A stretch of 64,000 nucleotides of DNA. It comes from Mytilus edulis (lineage: Eukaryota > Mollusca > Bivalvia > Mytilida > Mytilidae). Of the stretch, positions 59,531 to 64,000 are shown piece by piece (the stretch's first letter is position 1; each line of letters begins with the position of its first letter). Where the stretch lies: positions 30,784,193 to 30,848,192 of the forward strand of contig NC_092354.1 in the NCBI RefSeq assembly GCF_963676685.1, written 5' to 3'. Under the pieces are notes generated by a model. The model saw nothing but the letters and a program-made list of their open reading frames with translations, was not told where the DNA came from and made no database searches. Made by a program: the position numbers and the translations under genes.

Positions 59531-60530
59531 ATCTTTAACTTTTTTCTTTCAAACACTATTGTAAACATTCATAAAAATATGGATTACTCTTGAAAACCAA
59601 CTTGGTACAATGTTATAAGAAAATTAAACAAATAAAATTGGAATATTCTTAGTATTTTGGAGTCAAAGTATTTTAAACTGATTGACAAGGGGATAATTTT
59701 CCAGGATATCTTTTGGCCATGTGAATTAGTGACTCTGGGAATATTTAATGCAGTCGCTGAACCATGAAAGTGACATTTGACATATGACAGACAGAAAGTT
59801 CATAACATAAGTATTTGTATACAAAGTATGAAATATACAATCCATCTACATGCCTTCATAAATATAAAGCTTGATACAATAATTACACTGCTGCTGGATA
59901 GTAATACCTATGTTCACTCTGTGACTTTAGTCCCAGGGGAGGCAAAATTGCAATAATAAGTGCAGGCAATAATATAATATAAATAAATACATAGAGTACA
60001 ATAAAATTCATAACTTACACAGTTGTATGCGGCGAGTGGGAGAGAAAATAATTTCAACAATTAATTTCAAATGTACTGTGAATCCCGAAACAAAGAAATA
60101 TATAAAAGCGTCCTGTATCCGGGTAATAATTAACCAATCAAAAAGAGGAACAATTTCTTCCGAGTAAAAATTAACAGTGATTCATATGGTAATTATTCAT
60201 TTTTATAAAAATCAAAAATTATACCACTTTTTTCTCTATCACATCTCTAAAGGAGTCTTCAATTACACATCATTTACAGTCGTCTTAATACATGTATTTT
60301 GAACTGAAATATTACATAATATAAATCATTTAACTAGGGCAGAATAATCTTGCTTTTCTTAGTGTTTATTATCAGTTTAATGTATCATGGAAATTATCTC
60401 CTTTTCTTAAATTATAAATATTAAAATAAGATTTTTTAAACAAAAAGGGGGAGAAAATGTCCTAGATAAATCTCCTGTTGATATTTAATTCCATTCAAAG
60501 TACTCTTTAAATTGCTTTTTTCTCTCTTTA

Positions 60531-60635
60531 ACTGTGTATGAAGGTTCGATTCCCTCCCTAGGCAAATACATACATGTATGTAAATAATTCTTTGCTGGTG
60601 CAAAGTGGGCAGATAGCCTAGTGGCCCCACACAGT
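60531..60635 (+). ncRNA. tRNA-like hairpin element with T-arm before A-box, copy 2
   Basis: A second copy, 1.1 kb downstream. The outer stem is perfect over 7 bp here (ACTGTGT / ACACAGT). The CTAGGC/GCCTAG stem, the 16-bp palindrome and the CTTTGC-TGGT-GCAAAG hairpin are all unchanged. The T-stem has one mismatch (GAAGG against CCCTC). The loop between palindrome and hairpin is longer (AAATAATT against ATTT). Flanking sequences outside the stems do not match copy 1, so the element edges coincide with the outer stem. Confidence 0.45.
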
Positions 60636-61167
60636 CTAAAAACTTTCATTCTTTCTAACATATATTTCAATTGTATAATTTAAAAATCAAAATGTACATA
60701 AAATTTGTAATAAAAAAATACCAAAAGGATTTGTCCATTAATAACAAAGGGAGATAATAAAAGTAATTACCTCCCTTTCAATAGTATTGCTTAGTGTGCA
60801 AAAAAAATAAATTCCTATCATTTAGTTAAATGAAATTAATTACAAAAATAATTTACAATTGTTCCTGAATATATCACATGTATATATATCATTCAAATAT
60901 TCTTTAATAAAATAAATAATGATCTGACTGCGTTAGCCTCTACACATCTTTCAAAGTACAAAATAGAATCAAATAACAAAGTACATTTTACATACTACTT
61001 TTTTTGATTTTTTTGAATTTACACTTATTATTTTTGCTACAACAAATACAAAAATTAAATAATCTTTAAACATACAAAAAAAAAAACAACAATGGAGGAC
61101 ATAACATAATTGCAAGGTCATATCAGCAGTTGAACATTTTAGCTAATATGTGATAAAATTAAGAAAA
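60636..61167. other. AT-rich upstream region of the large gene
   Basis: Contains GGGAGATAATAAAAGTAATT facing ACCTCCCTTT (a short imperfect inverted pair near 60750-60780) and several A runs. No promoter element can be assigned with confidence. Confidence 0.4.
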
Positions 61168-64000
61168 ATGAACTTGTGTAATTACGCAAAAGTGATCTTG
61201 GCAAGGTCAACTACAGAACCAGAAACTTTAAAATGGTGGAATGATCAACCAAATAAAGAAAACAAAATCCTAGTCCATGTTCCAAATCACAGCCAAAACA
61301 TCAATGTCAGAGCAAGATATGAAAATTACCATGCTTTTATGCATAGCTATCCAAAGATGCATATTCAACTCCAAGAATTTAAATCCCGTATCCCAAGATT
61401 GCAAAGCTACTTAAGTAATGCCAAGTACTGGAAAAATAATAATAAAACAGGAGAAAAAAGCATATTCCTTGAAAAGCACAATCTGCTTAATTGGTGCAAG
61501 CTGTCTGAAGCAGAAAAAAAAATCCATAAAAAAGAAAATTGTGAAAAATGCACGTCCGAAATCTTTTATGCTTCACTGCACAAATATACGACACCTTCTA
61601 CAATAGAAGTAAGCAATCTGTGTGAAGAACTCACGAAAAAAGTCTGTGAAAACTCAAAAGCCAAAAATATAACAAAAGCAACAAAGATCTTGCATACTCT
61701 TGAACCATTCATAGAGCACAAACTCGACACAAACATAAAAGAAACAGCATGCAAATTATATGACTTGACAAAAAAGTTAACATCAGATGAGAAACAAAAG
61801 AGAATCCACACTATTGTCTCGAAAAGTACAGAGAGAATAGCAAAAACTTTGAACAAAGAAAATGAAGAAATAAACTTTTTAGCTTCAAATAAATCTTATA
61901 AGGAATATGAGAGGGAAAGGCTCCACACCTTTTTTGAGTCAAAATCAAAGGCCAAAAAAAATCTAGCTAAGCGCTTTAAAGATGAGTCGGAAAGGAAACT
62001 AAAAAAAAGATCTAGCGTTGGAAACTTAACAAAATATACATTCAATAAAGAGGAATTCCTTAATGAATTAAAAGATCATCTTAAAACTGTCCCAATAAAC
62101 TGGAATGAATGGTCTAGGAAATATAGAGTAAAAAATGTACAGGGTATTCAACCTGCAAATGGTGGACAGGTCCTCATAGAATTTGCCAAGTCACAAGGCA
62201 TAGATGTTTTCATCTACAATACTGAAAAAAGAATGAGTGGCAGATACTATTTTAGACGGGTTAGACGTTCACGGCATCTCATAACAAAGCGCCTTAGAGT
62301 CCCAGTTCCTAAGTCTGCAAAAAAATTAAACAGAAATATAAAACAGAAAATTGAAAATTTTGAATTGGACATTGGTGTTGCCATTGCCCCCAAAGTATTC
62401 GACCAAAACAAAATTACTCAAGATGGCGAACTAGAAACAAATACAGTTAAAATATATGGTCGTATGATTCCAATGAAACAAATTTCAGAGGAATTCACAA
62501 AAGAACAAGACAATATGGATGTTTTCAGGGTAAATACTAATAAAAACAAAGTGTACCGCCATTTGAAATTCTGGCATGACCACTCAGACATTCTGAACAG
62601 AACCTACTTTTCTGTTATGGTTCAATGCTTATACGATAAAGATTTATATTTGACAAATGAGGAGTATGCAGAAAAATTTCCTGAGAGAAAATCTGTTGAT
62701 GTCCAAGGTTTGGTAGAAAAACCAAAAATGTATATCTTTGGACAATCAAAAAGTAAAGACATTGACCAGTTATCATACAGCAAAACAAGAGCAGATGATC
62801 TACAGTCCTAAGAAACACCAACAATAAGTAATTGTAAAACAGAAATACATGATATTCTTAGAATTTTTACTGGAGACAATCCCGCTAGACAATTTGAAGC
62901 TGGCCATAAAAGAGGGGGAAATTATACATGTCTGTGTGGTATTATGGCCAAAAACCACTTGAGCATTGACTGCTGCTATAGAAAGCAAACGCCATCAATA
63001 CAAGAACGTATGACAATATTAAAAAATGGGGTAGTTTGGAAAGATTTTGATATGGAAACTAACATAAATCAATTTAACGAATTAAAAAAAGAAGAAATTG
63101 AAACTGAATTAGACACAAGGAGGATAGATATTGACCATAGAAAAATGAACAAAAAAGATCTACAGGACTTACTTTCTGAAACTTTACAGGGAAAACAGAG
63201 ACCGCCTGCTTTAATATGTCCTTCCTTTCATTCAAACTCCTACAAACTTGTTGAAAATTATGAAATATCAAACTGTGAACCATTACATGACATAACCAAC
63301 GTTGTTCAAAATTTATTAACAGAACTTCCCTGCCATCTTGAACCAGCTGTAGTCCAAAAAGAATACCAAATTTTTTTTGAAGTAACAATAGGGGACAAAA
63401 ATCAAATAAAATGAAGTGATGCCCGATTGTATGCCGTTAAACTTGCTCATTTCACACAGACCAAGTATGAAGATGGACTGGTTAATGCTGACCTTGTTGC
63501 AATATGTAATAGTCTAGTGGAAATCATCAGCATATGTTACAGTTCAGCAAGTCAAAGATCTCCAAGACAGGTACTCCGCTTATATAACCAGTGCTTTCTT
63601 TTTGGTGTACTGGTAATATATGTCATCGGAAATCCAAAAAAAATGACAAGCAGAAAATTTTATGGTTCCCATTTCCATAGCCTTGTGGTTCATTTCCCAG
63701 AAATGTATCGAATATTTTGTCTGCGTTCCTTGATACCAGAAGCTGAAGAGAGAACATTCGGTGATTTGAGGAACATATCTTTAAGGACCACTAACAGGCA
63801 GGCAAAATATATTGTAGACAACTGTATGCTTCGGTTAAAGGCAAGAGAAAAAATTGATGATGATGATAGGTTGGATTCCTTCAAACGTCAGGAATCTATT
63901 ATAAGTAAGCAGGAACATTTACTTCCACAAAGAGGAAACACAATAATTCCTGCTCAAATAGTTACAACAAGATCAACCTTAATTCAAGCTCACTATGAGA
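61168..64000 (+). pseudogene. Large repeat-family protein, one frame with two stops, runs off the window
   Basis: From ATG 61168 (MNLCNYAKV; the frame is open from 61147) one frame runs to the window end, broken only by TAA at 62809-62811 and TGA at 63412-63414. In order: a Lys-rich N-terminal half with an ENCEKC pair; a block INWNEWSRKYRVKNVQG and NGGQVLIEFAKSQGIDVFIY; KFWHDHSDILNRTYFSVMVQ; after the TAA, TGDNPARQFEAGHKRGGNYT followed by a CLCG...H...CC metal-binding-like cluster; a SAP-like motif (FNELKKEEIETELDTRRIDI); CEPLHDITNVVQNLLTELP; after the TGA, SQRSPRQVLRLYN, FYGSHFHSLVVHFPEMYRIF and EERTFGDLRNI. I recognise this order ('LWHDHSxIL', 'PLHD', 'EExxFG') from uncharacterised large proteins expanded in cnidarians and molluscs; a mobile-element origin with DDE-like C-terminal Glu is inference. 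Lack of frameshifts over 2.8 kb suggests recent inactivation or recoding. Confidence 0.65.

Noticed and set aside
60436..60670. Two overlapping minus-strand frames of 61-64 codons
   Set aside because: They cover the tRNA-like element; the GIEPS-type peptide is simply the B-box region translated.
61418..63388. Several shorter frames on both strands within the large coding frame
   Set aside because: Shadows of the long frame at 61168-64000.

Overview
The window looks like a piece of a bivalve mollusc nuclear genome, most likely a marine mussel (Mytilus or a close relative). This rests on low GC, intron-containing gene remnants with GT/AG borders, and several interspersed repeat families that I recognise from memory as abundant in mussels. 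It shows no bacterial operon structure and no CRISPR array. No database search could be run, so every family name is recognition from the sequence.

Layout. (1) 1-6784: a unit of about 2.3 kb repeated in tandem three times, nearly identical between copies. Each copy carries coding-like fragments, a SINE-like element and part of another mussel repeat. (2) 6943-14635: broken gene remnants: a DUF6589-like fragment, a two-exon gene (N-terminal domain, C2H2 finger, homeodomain-like tail) with one in-frame TAG, a TatD-like nuclease remnant, a zinc-finger remnant and a possible LTR. (3) 14636-28750: a mobile-element graveyard. It holds a retroelement gag-like remnant split by a retroposon, a HARBI1/Harbinger-like transposase split by another retroposon, a MULE-like transposase fragment, a 157-bp TIR element with TAA target duplications, a RecQ-like helicase exon and a DnaQ-like exonuclease split by the same retroposon family as the gag remnant. 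(4) 28755-58087: a single 29.3-kb satellite array, the dominant feature. It is built from a ~64-bp module and a ~214-bp module and has several levels of higher-order duplication. (5) 58088-61149: intergenic sequence with two copies of a ~100-nt, highly foldable tRNA-like element in which the T-arm/B-box precedes an A-box-like motif. (6) 61168-64000: one long coding frame of a large metazoan repeat-family protein, interrupted only by one TAA and one TGA, and running off the window.

Almost nothing here is a clearly intact gene. The best candidates for recent or residual function are the two-exon gene at 8.6-10.4 kb (one stop, consistent intron phase) and the long frame at 61-64 kb (two stops, no frameshift). 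The most unusual structures are the satellite, whose unit lengths step by about 64 bp, and the paired tRNA-like elements with permuted order. No multi-gene pathway is evident; the genes read as independent mobile-element or duplicated-gene remnants.
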